Shown: in pieces, positions 9,359-17,979 of the stretch | Position numbering within the stretch: the stretch's first letter is position 1 | Layout: each line of letters begins with the position of its first letter | Source: JAAYJR01 sp964495655 | GTDB lineage: Bacteria; Bacteroidota; Bacteroidia; Bacteroidales; Prolixibacteraceae | Assembly (NCBI GenBank): GCA_964495655.1 | Contig: CAZBWK010000009.1 | Coordinates: 1-54,040 of the forward strand | Reading direction: 5' to 3' | Length of the DNA stretch: 54,040 bases | The notes under the pieces: model-generated | What the model was told of the DNA's origin: nothing | Databases searched by the model: none | The model's input: the letters and a program-made list of their open reading frames with translations, nothing else | Translations under genes and position numbers: made by a program

Positions 9359-10186
9359 ATGAAACAGCTTTTATTTTTTTATTATTTATACATCCTTCTG
9401 GCTTCCTCTGTCTTTTGTTCTGCAGGAAGCAGAAGTGGTGATACCCTTAAATATAACAGCACCCTTCAGAAAAAACTTAAATATGATGTTATTTTACTTG
9501 GAGGGCAGTCTAATATGTTAGGTGTCGGTCAGGTTACTGATCTTGAGAATGTCTCCCTTCCCCACAATATTACCTATCTTAATTACGGATTGTGCTCCAG
9601 ACAGTTAAGTCATCCTGAATGGTTCGGGCCTGAGGTTGGTTTGTCGGGAGTCCTTGCAGAAAGACTGCCAAACCGGAATTTCCTGCTGATCAAATATGCA
9701 ATCGGGGGCTCATCGCTCTATGACTGGGCACCTGATTATGATCCTGAAAAGGCAAAAATAACCTCACATCCTGAATTCGGTAATATGTTCGGATATTTTT
9801 TTGCAATCATTGACAGCCTTTCGGAGCTGTATGAACTCAATATTGTTGGCGTTTTATGGATGCAGGGTGAAGAGGATTCCAAAAAACCTGAAACAAGCAA
9901 AAAATACTATTCTAATTTTAAAAAGTTGATAACAGCATTCCGTCAAAAATTTGATGATCCTGAGCTTCCTTTTATTTTTGGGGAGGTGAATCCTGAGACT
10001 GAACGGTTCGCTGCAGTAAAAGATGTACAGGCAGCACAGGTAAAAGCTGCAAAAAAAATTAAATTTGCGTATTTGATAAAAACTGGCGATATTTCCAAAA
10101 AACCTGATATGGTGCACTACGATTCCCGCGGACTGTTACTTCTGGGGGAGAGGTTTGGGAACTGCCTTGTCAGTGTGGCAAGATAA
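9359..10186 (+). CDS. SASA/CE6-type carbohydrate acetylesterase
   Basis: A 275-residue SGNH-fold esterase of the sialic-acid 9-O-acetylesterase / CE6 group. The nucleophile motif GGQSNM (Ser51), the GGSSLYDW block, WMQGEED and a C-terminal D-M-V-H pair (Asp250, His253) are all present, so the catalytic set looks complete. A Sec-type signal is visible in the first about 22 residues when the ATG at 9359 is used; an in-frame TTG at 9332 would add nine residues. It likely removes O-acetyl groups in the periplasm. Despite the family name there are no sialic-acid catabolic genes nearby, so a plant- or microbial-glycan acetyl ester is just as likely. Confidence 0.75.
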   Translation: MKQLLFFYYLYILLASSVFCSAGSRSGDTLKYNSTLQKKLKYDVILLGGQSNMLGVGQVTDLENVSLPHNITYLNYGLCSRQLSHPEWFGPEVGLSGVLAERLPNRNFLLIKYAIGGSSLYDWAPDYDPEKAKITSHPEFGNMFGYFFAIIDSLSELYELNIVGVLWMQGEEDSKKPETSKKYYSNFKKLITAFRQKFDDPELPFIFGEVNPETERFAAVKDVQAAQVKAAKKIKFAYLIKTGDISKKPDMVHYDSRGLLLLGERFGNCLVSVAR

Positions 10187-10266
10187 ATATTAAAAATACT
10201 TGCATCCAGGATTTGTTTTCCCGGTTGATATCAGGGAGTACATTTTAAAATTAAAAGGTTAATCAA

Positions 10267-11325
10267 ATGCGAAAAACATATCTTATAAAAGAGGACCATA
10301 TTCCTGCAAAAGCTGCCTTCCCTGTTATTGATGCACATAATCACCTTTGGGGCAACTGGCAGGTCGGGAGAGTTATTCAAACTATGGATGAGGTCGGTTT
10401 AGAAAAATATTGCGACCTCACGGGAAATGTACATATTGAATTTTCCGGAGGGGGCTATGTTATCAGTCCGGGTAATATTTCTGATTTTTTTGAGAACTGC
10501 GCTGATAAATACCCGGGTAAGTTCTACTGTTTTTCAATGATAAATTTTGCACGCCCTGTAAATAAACCTCTTTTTACAGATCATAAATCTTTTGTTGCTG
10601 AAGCTGTGGATATGCTTAATGAACATGTGGAGATGGGGGCAAAAGGATTGAAGCTGCTCAAAGAGCTGGGACTTCGTTATCGTGATCAGGACGGGAAACT
10701 GATTAATCTGGATGATGAAAGATTGTCGCCCATTTTCGAGGAAGCTGCCAGATTGAAAATTCCGGTGCTGATACACCAGGCTGACCCTTCAGGATTTTTT
10801 GAGCCTGTCACGCCTGAAAATGAGCACTATGAGTCTCTCTTAAAATATCCTGACTGGAGTTTTGCTGATAAGAAGTATCCTCGTAAGACTGAATTGTTAA
10901 AGAGAAGAGATAACCTGGTAAAAAGACATCCGGATACTGTTTTTATATTGCCTCATGTGGCGAATCATGCTGAAAATCTGGGGTATGTTGCCCGTCTGTT
11001 GGATGAGAATGAGAATGTCTTTATAGATTTTTCAGCCAGGCTTGATGAACTGGGACGCCAGCCCTATTCTTCGAGAGAATTTTTTATGAAATATCAGGAC
11101 AGGATAATTTTCGGGACTGATATGCCTGCAAACACAGATAGTTCAGCAGATATGTACAGATGCTATTTCAGATTTCTGGAAACTTATGACGAGGCTTTTT
11201 ATCCTCCTGATTATGATGGTACCTTTAACCGGACACGATGGCCAATTTGCGGAATTGGGCTGCCCGGAGAGGTGCTTGAAAAAATTTATTATAAGAATAT
11301 CCTGAAGTTAATACCTTCATTATAG
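10267..11325 (+). CDS. Amidohydrolase-2 family metal-dependent hydrolase
   Basis: A 352-residue TIM-barrel hydrolase of the amidohydrolase-2 group, which contains sugar lactonases and decarboxylases. Visible metal-site motifs are DAHNHLWG (near 22-29), VLIHQADP, LPHVANHAENL and FGTDMP, in the normal order. No signal peptide is seen, so it should be cytoplasmic. It lies upstream of the isomerase/aldolase/kinase genes. In that setting a lactonase or a hydrolase of a sugar derivative is plausible but not shown. Confidence 0.65.
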   Translation: MRKTYLIKEDHIPAKAAFPVIDAHNHLWGNWQVGRVIQTMDEVGLEKYCDLTGNVHIEFSGGGYVISPGNISDFFENCADKYPGKFYCFSMINFARPVNKPLFTDHKSFVAEAVDMLNEHVEMGAKGLKLLKELGLRYRDQDGKLINLDDERLSPIFEEAARLKIPVLIHQADPSGFFEPVTPENEHYESLLKYPDWSFADKKYPRKTELLKRRDNLVKRHPDTVFILPHVANHAENLGYVARLLDENENVFIDFSARLDELGRQPYSSREFFMKYQDRIIFGTDMPANTDSSADMYRCYFRFLETYDEAFYPPDYDGTFNRTRWPICGIGLPGEVLEKIYYKNILKLIPSL

Positions 11326-11363
11326 TTTCTTGTCAAAAGAGAATAATACAAAAATATAATATC

Positions 11364-12746
11364 ATGATTAAAGCAAAAGCAGGTTTTATAGTTTTCGGAG
11401 TTCATAAAGACGGACTTCAGGATCCGATGGGTACACCGTTCATTGACAGTAAATTAATTAGTAATGCAAAGGATGCCCTTAAAAAGGCAGGTCTTGAACT
11501 TGATGAGTATGAGACTATACTGGCATCAAAGAAAGAGGCTAAGGAGTGCTTTGCAAAATATAAGAATCAGGATGATATTGATGCTGTTATCCTGTTCTCC
11601 GGTACATGGGTGTGGTCTGCTCATATGATAGCAGCTGTGCGCGATTTTGCCACTTCCGGGAAGGGCATAGTGCTGTGGACAAATCCGGGATCTCAGGGGT
11701 GGAGGCCGGTCGGCGGACTGGTAATGCAGGGTGCAATGAAGGAAATTGGCATTAAACACAGGTTTGTCTATGGTAGTTATGACGATCCTGCAGAGATTGA
11801 AAAGATCACCTCATATTGCAGGGCCAGCGCAATGAAAAAGCTATTGAACATGAGTACTATCGGTACTTTCGGGGGCAGGGGCATGGGACAGACATGCGGC
11901 GCTGCTGACCCGTCGCAGTGGATGAAAATGTTTGGCGTCGATATCGATTCGAGAGATACAACTGAACTTTTAAATACTGCAAAGGCTGTGACCAAAGAGG
12001 AGATCAGGGAAACCCGGGCAAAGATCCAGAAATATTTTGCCGACCCGATTCCGGATGATGAGCAGTCAGACCGCTCCATTAGTCTGTACCTCGCAATAAA
12101 AAAGCTGGTAAAAAAGAATGAATGGGACTTTTACACTATCCAGTCATTTCCCGGACTTGGTGACGATTACAGCGCTACATGCTTCGCACAGAGTATGATG
12201 CTGGAAGATGGAACGGGAACCTCTACGCTGGGTGATTTTAACACTGCCCTGACTGTCAAATGCCTTACTGACCTGAGTAGTCAGCCTGTCTATTACGGAG
12301 ATTTACAGCATGTGGATAAAAGTAATAATGAGATAAAAATAATTGGCGACGGGGCATGCCCGCCTTCACTTGCCGGGAAGCTGGGCCCGGCAGGGTTTGC
12401 ACAACACGGGATCCCCACAGAAGGAGGGGCAGGCGGACTTTCTGTGAAGCTTATATGTAAAGTGGGAGAGGGAGTCCTGGCACGGCTGGGACGAAATGAA
12501 GGTAAATTTGAGATGGTAATAACAAAATGCTCAATTTTTGAACCCCCGGCAGAGGCGTTAGAGGCCCGGAAAGATGAATGTGGTATTCCCTTCTGGCCTC
12601 ATGGTTTTGTGAAGGCTCATTGCGACATCAACAAACTGTTGCAGTCATGGAACAATGAGTACGCCTGTCTTGGGTATGGAGAACATCTTTATGAGGATTT
12701 AAAAGCTTTTTGTGAATTGGCCGGGATAAAGCCAATTGCTTTGTAG
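11364..12746 (+). CDS. L-fucose/L-arabinose isomerase-like protein
   Basis: A 460-residue cytoplasmic protein related to L-fucose isomerase (aldose-ketose isomerase superfamily) but shorter than the about 590 residues of enterobacterial FucI. Features are an N-terminal alpha/beta half with LFSGTWVWSAHM and a C-terminal catalytic half containing GDDYSATCFAQSMM, STLGDFNTALT and PVYYGDLQH. In relatives the segment matching STLGD often reads C-E-x-D; here the Glu appears replaced by Leu, which needs an alignment. It heads the sugar-catabolic trio with the aldolase at 12868 and the kinase at 13872. The substrate sugar cannot be told from sequence. Confidence 0.65.
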   Translation: MIKAKAGFIVFGVHKDGLQDPMGTPFIDSKLISNAKDALKKAGLELDEYETILASKKEAKECFAKYKNQDDIDAVILFSGTWVWSAHMIAAVRDFATSGKGIVLWTNPGSQGWRPVGGLVMQGAMKEIGIKHRFVYGSYDDPAEIEKITSYCRASAMKKLLNMSTIGTFGGRGMGQTCGAADPSQWMKMFGVDIDSRDTTELLNTAKAVTKEEIRETRAKIQKYFADPIPDDEQSDRSISLYLAIKKLVKKNEWDFYTIQSFPGLGDDYSATCFAQSMMLEDGTGTSTLGDFNTALTVKCLTDLSSQPVYYGDLQHVDKSNNEIKIIGDGACPPSLAGKLGPAGFAQHGIPTEGGAGGLSVKLICKVGEGVLARLGRNEGKFEMVITKCSIFEPPAEALEARKDECGIPFWPHGFVKAHCDINKLLQSWNNEYACLGYGEHLYEDLKAFCELAGIKPIAL

Positions 12747-12781
12747 TGGAAACCATCAATATGAACAATTTTTAAGTGTTC

Positions 12782-12818
12782 TTCCAAAGGATATTTTTAA
12801 TTGGAAATTCCTTTGGAA
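12782..12818. promoter_or_regulatory. Perfect 10-bp inverted repeat between isomerase and aldolase genes
   Basis: TTCCAAAGGA (12782-12791) and TCCTTTGGAA (12809-12818) are exact reverse complements around a 17-nt AT-rich loop. No T tract follows, so it is not a standard terminator. It could be an mRNA processing or stabilising stem, or an operator for the aldolase-kinase pair, which starts 50 nt downstream. Confidence 0.45.
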
Positions 12819-12867
12819 TATTATTGATGAATGACAGATTTTTATTTTTAAACTTGTTTGAAGTACT

Positions 12868-13872
12868 ATGCCATTAATACTTGAAAGAGAACATGTATTA
12901 GATATATATTCCGAAGCTTCACAAAAAAAGTGGGTTATCCCCTGCTTTGGCAGCGAAAACCTTACAACAACTGAAGCTATCCTGTCTTCAGCTCTTGAGT
13001 TCAGCAAAAAGACAGGTAAGGAGGATATCCCGGTTACAATAGCGATTACTAACCAGTATAGTCACAGGAGCCAGTCAGCAAACTATACTCATACTAAATT
13101 GTGGGATATCGGTTTGAAACTGTTCTGCGCCGATATAGAGGTGCTGACCGCTAAAGGCTCTCCTTTTGAAAAACTGAATGTCATGATCCACCTGGATCAT
13201 ACTCAATGGGATAATGACCAGCCTCTGCTTCAGTGGGATATGAATATGTTCTCAATGATAATGTATGATGCGTCAACATTGCCGTTTGATGAGAATATTG
13301 CCAAAACTGCTGATTTTGTGGAAAAACACAGGAATGAAATCGTTATTGAGGGGGCATGTGATGAAATTGTCGATGCAACAGGCAGTGAAGTGAGTAAATT
13401 AACCACTCCTGAGTCTGCAGTTAAATATCTCGAAGGAACCGGCGCCGACTTTATTGTGGCAAACCTGGGAACAGAGCACAGGGCCACTAAAAAGGAGCTT
13501 AAGTATCACAGCAACCTGGCCCGCGAAATAAGTAAAGTTACCGGCCCGAAACTGGTTTTGCACGGTACTTCATCTGTCGGCAATGACCAGATCAGACATC
13601 TTTACAGTGACGGAATAGCTAAAGTTAATATATGGACGGCGCTTGAAAGAGACAGCTCTCCGGTTCTGCTGGAGTATTTGGTTAATAATATTGCGAGAAT
13701 AGTTGACAGTGATAAGATATCTGAGTTGAAAAAGCTGGAGCTGGTTGGCGCTAAGGCCGGCTTGTCAGGTGATATCTCTTTATCTCATTATACCACTGTC
13801 TGTCGACAGGATATTGTTTTCAACAAAATGAAAGAGATTGTTAGTGAGTATTTTAACCTGTGGTATATATAA
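12868..13872 (+). CDS. Class II (FBA-type) sugar-phosphate aldolase
   Basis: A 334-residue zinc-type aldolase with the fold of fructose-/tagatose-bisphosphate aldolases. The expected residues are visible: HLDHTQ with Asp110 and His111, Glu161 (VIEGA), His204 (ANLGTEHR) and His232 (LHGTSS), followed by GIAKVNIWT. The phosphate-binding motifs differ from standard FBA: HGTSS instead of HGGSG, and GTEHRA instead of a G-x-x-H-G-x-Y segment, which hints at a different sugar phosphate. The gene overlaps the FGGY kinase by one base in a TAATG junction, so translation is probably coupled. The likely reaction is ketose phosphate to dihydroxyacetone phosphate plus an aldehyde. Confidence 0.7.
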   Translation: MPLILEREHVLDIYSEASQKKWVIPCFGSENLTTTEAILSSALEFSKKTGKEDIPVTIAITNQYSHRSQSANYTHTKLWDIGLKLFCADIEVLTAKGSPFEKLNVMIHLDHTQWDNDQPLLQWDMNMFSMIMYDASTLPFDENIAKTADFVEKHRNEIVIEGACDEIVDATGSEVSKLTTPESAVKYLEGTGADFIVANLGTEHRATKKELKYHSNLAREISKVTGPKLVLHGTSSVGNDQIRHLYSDGIAKVNIWTALERDSSPVLLEYLVNNIARIVDSDKISELKKLELVGAKAGLSGDISLSHYTTVCRQDIVFNKMKEIVSEYFNLWYI

Positions 13873-15380
13873 TGAATTGTTTTTTAGGAATAGATATAGG
13901 CACGACAGGCTGTAAATCTGTCATTTTTGATGATGAAGGTGTGCAGGTTTCTATGGCATACAGGGAGTACGACACTATTTCAAGTCACCCGGGATGGGTG
14001 GAACTGGACACAGAAGAAGTAACAGGCAAATGCTTTGAGGTAATCAAAGAATCTGCTTTGTCTGTCCCGCCAGGATCGGTAAAAAGTATCGGAATCTCAA
14101 GTCAGGGGGAGGCGTTTACGCTGGTTGATAAAACGGGGGAAGCGCTTTGCAATGCATTTGTTTCTTCTGATTCGAGGGCAGATCCTTATGTTAAGAACTG
14201 GACAGGAGAGTTTGGCGATAAAAAGCTTTACCGGATAACAGGACATACATCTCACCCTATGTTCTCACTTTTTAAACTATTATGGGTAAGAGATAATATG
14301 TCAGAGGTTTGGGATAGATGCTTCAGGATTTTATGTTTTGAAGACCTGCTTCAGTATCGTCTCGGAGTGGAAAGTCCGGCAATAAGCTGGTCGCTTGCGG
14401 GGAGGACAATGCTTTTTGATGTCAGGAACCATTGCTGGAGTGAAGAAATCCTGAAAAATACCGGGATCAGGAAAGAACTGCTCTCCCGGCCACTGCCTTC
14501 AGGCAGTATTGCAGGCTATGTGGATGACACCATAGCTCAGCAACTTTGTCTTGCCGGCAGGGTCGCTGTGGTTACCGGAGGCCATGACCAGCCCTGTTCT
14601 GCCCTTGGCGCAGGAGCTGTTAAGCCGGGTGTGGCGGTATATGCCAGCGGGACAGTTGAGTGTATCACGCCGGCATTCGACAGACCGGTTTTTAGTGAAA
14701 AGCTGCGAAAATATAATTTTTGTACTTATGATCATGCTGCAGCAGGATTATATGCAACACTTGCATATAGCCTTACAGGCGGTAACCTGCTTAAATGGTT
14801 CCGTGATGAGTTCGGACAAAAAGAGAAGGAGATTGCCAGGGCTGATAATACTAATCCCTATAAGCTTTTGCTTGAACAGATGCCTCCCGGGCCAACCAGA
14901 CTGTTAGTGCTTCCCTATTTTACACCGTCAGCTACTCCCTATTTTGATACAACAGTTAAGGGGACTATTCTGGGACTGGAACTGTCGACCACCAGGGGGG
15001 AAATATTGAAAGCACTGATTGAGGGTGTGGCTTTTGAGATAAGGTTAAACCTTGAGTTTCTGGAACAGGCAGGTTATACAGTTAATGAGCTGAGAGCTAT
15101 CGGAGGGGGAGCAAAATCTGACCTCTTGATGAGACTGAAATCAGATGTCATCAATAAGCCAATAACAACACCCGACATTACGGAAGCCGGATGCAGAGGG
15201 GCGGCAATCCTTGCGAAATCTGCTTATGAACAAATGGGTATAAATGAGATTATTGTCCAATGGGTGAAGCCGGGTGCTGTAATTTTGCCCCGGGATAATG
15301 ATCTTTACTCTGAGAAGTTCCGGAAGTATAAAACTTTGTATGCCAAATTAAAAAGGGATTTTTATCAGGATGGAGATTGA
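13872..15380 (+). CDS. FGGY-family carbohydrate kinase (xylulokinase-like)
   Basis: A 502-residue sugar kinase with the N-terminal LGIDIGTTGCKSVIFD phosphate-binding motif, HPGWVELD, the VVTGGHDQPCSALGAG block with the probable catalytic Asp, and the C-terminal RAIGGGAKSDLLMRL and GCRGAAILA motifs. Overall it looks like xylulokinase or a related ketose kinase. The start is the ATG sharing one base with the stop of the aldolase gene; an in-frame GTG four codons upstream is less likely. Together with the isomerase and aldolase it makes an aldose to ketose to ketose-phosphate to triose pathway. The specific ketose is unknown. Confidence 0.75.
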   Translation: MNCFLGIDIGTTGCKSVIFDDEGVQVSMAYREYDTISSHPGWVELDTEEVTGKCFEVIKESALSVPPGSVKSIGISSQGEAFTLVDKTGEALCNAFVSSDSRADPYVKNWTGEFGDKKLYRITGHTSHPMFSLFKLLWVRDNMSEVWDRCFRILCFEDLLQYRLGVESPAISWSLAGRTMLFDVRNHCWSEEILKNTGIRKELLSRPLPSGSIAGYVDDTIAQQLCLAGRVAVVTGGHDQPCSALGAGAVKPGVAVYASGTVECITPAFDRPVFSEKLRKYNFCTYDHAAAGLYATLAYSLTGGNLLKWFRDEFGQKEKEIARADNTNPYKLLLEQMPPGPTRLLVLPYFTPSATPYFDTTVKGTILGLELSTTRGEILKALIEGVAFEIRLNLEFLEQAGYTVNELRAIGGGAKSDLLMRLKSDVINKPITTPDITEAGCRGAAILAKSAYEQMGINEIIVQWVKPGAVILPRDNDLYSEKFRKYKTLYAKLKRDFYQDGD

Positions 15381-15414
15381 TGAGGCAGAGATGAGGGTTC
15401 AGTGCTGTATTGGT

Positions 15415-15505
15415 CCGTCGGTTAAAACCGACGGCAAGAGATAAGGTCAGATGTAGCAGTTAGTGGTTCAATACCTTATCCATTGCCGTTCACTTCAGTG
15501 AACGG
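15415..15505. repeat. REPIN-like inverted-repeat element, copy 3
   Basis: A 91-bp element with arms at 15415-15447 and 15473-15505, matching the elements at 3042 and 9198 position for position. Both arm hairpins are intact (CCGTCGGT/ACCGACGG with loop TAAA; CCGTTCAC/GTGAACGG with loop TTCA), with compensatory changes relative to copy 1. The inner segments ATAAGGT and ACCTTAT pair. It starts 35 nt past the kinase stop codon. Confidence 0.8.
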
Positions 15506-15548
15506 ATTTATTGATAAAGCATAATAATTGTTCATTGTTATATTCCCT

Positions 15549-15569
15549 GCCGTTCGCTTGAGCGAACGG
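15549..15569. repeat. Single arm (half element) of the REPIN-like repeat
   Basis: A lone arm 44 nt beyond copy 3. CCGTTCGC (15550-15557) and GCGAACGG (15562-15569) form a perfect stem with loop TTGA, the same sequence as the right arm of the full elements. Its inner flank (TATTCCCT) only loosely recalls the TTATCCTTT of the full arms, and no partner arm is visible. It lies 60 nt before the CE15-like gene. Confidence 0.65.
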
Positions 15570-15628
15570 ATATTTAGGACAAAGGCTTTTTTATAAATAG
15601 TTGATTATTAATTATAATATTAATACCA

Positions 15629-17956
15629 ATGAAAAAATTATCAATATCCCTGGCAATCACCTCCGGATTGTGTTTTGTTGCCTGCTTTGTCGCAGCCCAG
15701 AAAGATATGAGCAGACAGGACTATCTGCAGCAGATCATCAGATCGCTGCCGGATGACCGCTATAAGAGTCCGGCTGACCGTGTGCCGGGAAATTCAGCTC
15801 CGCATGTGTCACCCGAAGATTTTACCTGGGGTGACTGGGTTAAAAGGACAGGGGAACTGCCGCCTGACTTTGACGAGTTGCCAAATATACCTTTTCTTCC
15901 CAATCCCCTTATCATTGACCAGGGAGGAGAGAATATTCCTGTTACCACTATTGATCTTTGGAACCGGAAAAGGGAGGAGATAACAAAGCTTGCACAACAC
16001 TGGATCACCGGAACAGTGCCTCCCGAACCTGATAATTTGGTAGCAGAGATACTGGAAGAAAAGATGACAGGCCCTCTTATCGAACGGACTGTCCTGCTTA
16101 AGTTTGGCCCCGGCCATAAAGCCGGGCTGCATATTAACCTGCTCATACCCCCGGGTGAAGGGCCTTTCCCGGTGTTTATCTGTCCGTGGAAAAAGGGCCG
16201 CTACGACTGGGTTCAGGCTGCTGTCAGACGGGGATACATCGGCGCCCGGTATTCAGCAACAGACCCAAGGTATGGTTATCCGGATGATAGTGAGCAGTTT
16301 GAGAAGATATGGTGGCCTGATTATGATTTCAGTACATTGATGAGATGGGGATGGTCTGCCTCCCGGACTGTAGATTATTTGTATACATTGGATAATGTCA
16401 ATAAGGATCAGATTGCTCTTACCGGACTTTCGCGAAACGGGAAGCAGGCACTTATGGGCGCCGCTTTTGACGAGAGAATAATGGCGGTGATACCGATCAG
16501 CGGCGGCACCGGTTCTGAAGATCCCTTCAGGTACACAAATGAAAAATATGATAATGAGTCGATAGCCGAGATCACAAGGAATTTTCCCTACTGGCTGCAT
16601 CCGCGACTGCGGTTTTTTGTGGGACGGGAAAATAAACTTCCGGTCGACCAGAACCTGCTTATGGCACTGGTGGCGCCGCGGGGACTGATGCTTACCTCTT
16701 CAGTATTTGAAGACCAGGGTAACCCATGGGGTATAGAACAGGCTTACCTTTCTGCTAAAAAAGCTTATGATTTCCTTGGTGCAGGGGATAAAATAGCGAT
16801 CGACCTGAGGCATGGACTGCATGCACCGGCTGCAAGAGATATAGAACGATACCTTGATTTTTTTGACTATGTTTTCGGAAGAGGTAAAAATATGCCGGAG
16901 AATAAACTGTATTACAATTATAGTTTTTCCAAATGGCTCGGACTGAGCGGGGAGAATACAGACCCGCTTAACTATCCGGAAAAGGGAGCGGCTGATCTGT
17001 TAAAAGATCAGGAAGGGAAGATCATAAATAATGCGTCTGACTGGCAAAAAAAAGTTGAAGGGATCAGGGATAATATCAAGTGGGCTCTGGGCAATGAGCC
17101 TCCTTCCATTGGCCCCGGACTCCAGCCTGATTATATGCGTGAACTGGTAGTGAGACCTGTTGTGAAAAAGGGGATCAGTTCTGAGAATATTGGTTTTGGC
17201 ACTCTTTATTATCCTGAATTGCAGGAGGGCCAGCTGAATAATAAAAAATATCCCGTGGTGATTTATCTTCATGAATATGCTTATCCCACCGGTTATGGCA
17301 GGAGGTTTCAGCCTCTGCTCGACAGTTTCCTGAAGCAGGGATTCGCCCTTTATGCATTTGACCAGATCGGTTTCGGAACCAGGATAGAGGAGGGGAGGCT
17401 TTTTTATGAGAGATTCCCTCACTGGTCAAAAATGGGCAGAATGGTGGCTGATGTCCGGTGGTCTGTCAATGCCCTGTCTGAGCTGGAGTTTTTAGACAAT
17501 CAGAAAATATACGTAGCCGGTTATGCACTGGGAGGAACTGTTGCTCTGTACAGTGCTGCTCTGGATGACAGAATTGCAGGTGTGGCATCAGTATCCGGAT
17601 TTACCCCGATGCGATCTGATACAGAGGGTAAAACAGCCGAAGGGATATACGGATATTCGCACATTCACGGACTGATACCCCGTTTGGGTTTCTTTGCAGG
17701 ATGCGAAAAGAGGATACCTTACGATTTTGATGAGATACTTGGTTGTGTTGCCCCGCGGCCGGTGCTTATCATTGCCCCTTCATGGGACCAGTATGCAGAT
17801 TCAGAGGATGTTGAACAATGCGTAAATGAGGTCCGGAAAGTTTACACAATTTATAAGTCAGCCGAAAATCCTGAATTATTCATTCCTGAAGATTATAACC
17901 GCTTAACAACTGAAATGGAACATCGTCTTGTTGAATGGTTATCCGGGAAGCTATGA
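15629..17956 (+). CDS. Two-domain esterase, CE15-like plus second alpha/beta-hydrolase (nucleophile lost)
   Basis: A 775-residue secreted protein with a Sec signal (MKKLSISLAI... to about VAAQ). Domain 1 (about 90-430) resembles CE15 glucuronoyl esterases: LPNPL, W-x-x-K-R-E-E, GLSRNGK with nucleophile Ser268, HPRLRFFVGRE and the GLHAPAARD histidine block. Domain 2 (about 530-775) is a dienelactone-hydrolase-like fold with YLHEYAYP, FDQIGFG and APRPVLIIAP. At its nucleophile elbow the sequence is GYALGG, so Ala633 occupies the place of Ser641 in the adjacent paralogue (GYSMGG). Domain 2 is therefore probably inactive as a serine esterase here. A role in breaking ester links to glucuronic acid is inferred from CE15. 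Confidence 0.7.
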   Translation: MKKLSISLAITSGLCFVACFVAAQKDMSRQDYLQQIIRSLPDDRYKSPADRVPGNSAPHVSPEDFTWGDWVKRTGELPPDFDELPNIPFLPNPLIIDQGGENIPVTTIDLWNRKREEITKLAQHWITGTVPPEPDNLVAEILEEKMTGPLIERTVLLKFGPGHKAGLHINLLIPPGEGPFPVFICPWKKGRYDWVQAAVRRGYIGARYSATDPRYGYPDDSEQFEKIWWPDYDFSTLMRWGWSASRTVDYLYTLDNVNKDQIALTGLSRNGKQALMGAAFDERIMAVIPISGGTGSEDPFRYTNEKYDNESIAEITRNFPYWLHPRLRFFVGRENKLPVDQNLLMALVAPRGLMLTSSVFEDQGNPWGIEQAYLSAKKAYDFLGAGDKIAIDLRHGLHAPAARDIERYLDFFDYVFGRGKNMPENKLYYNYSFSKWLGLSGENTDPLNYPEKGAADLLKDQEGKIINNASDWQKKVEGIRDNIKWALGNEPPSIGPGLQPDYMRELVVRPVVKKGISSENIGFGTLYYPELQEGQLNNKKYPVVIYLHEYAYPTGYGRRFQPLLDSFLKQGFALYAFDQIGFGTRIEEGRLFYERFPHWSKMGRMVADVRWSVNALSELEFLDNQKIYVAGYALGGTVALYSAALDDRIAGVASVSGFTPMRSDTEGKTAEGIYGYSHIHGLIPRLGFFAGCEKRIPYDFDEILGCVAPRPVLIIAPSWDQYADSEDVEQCVNEVRKVYTIYKSAENPELFIPEDYNRLTTEMEHRLVEWLSGKL

Positions 17957-17979
17957 GCAGTGTATATTTAATCTGGTAA

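Noticed and set aside
9359..10186. Assignment of the SASA esterase to sialic acid catabolism
   Set aside because: No sialidase, NanA, NanK or NanE-like gene is present; the family also acts on other acetylated sugars.
3042..15569. CRISPR-like or IS interpretation of the repeats
   Set aside because: The units are single, kilobases apart, have internal hairpins and no spacer array or transposase, so REPIN-like elements fit better.
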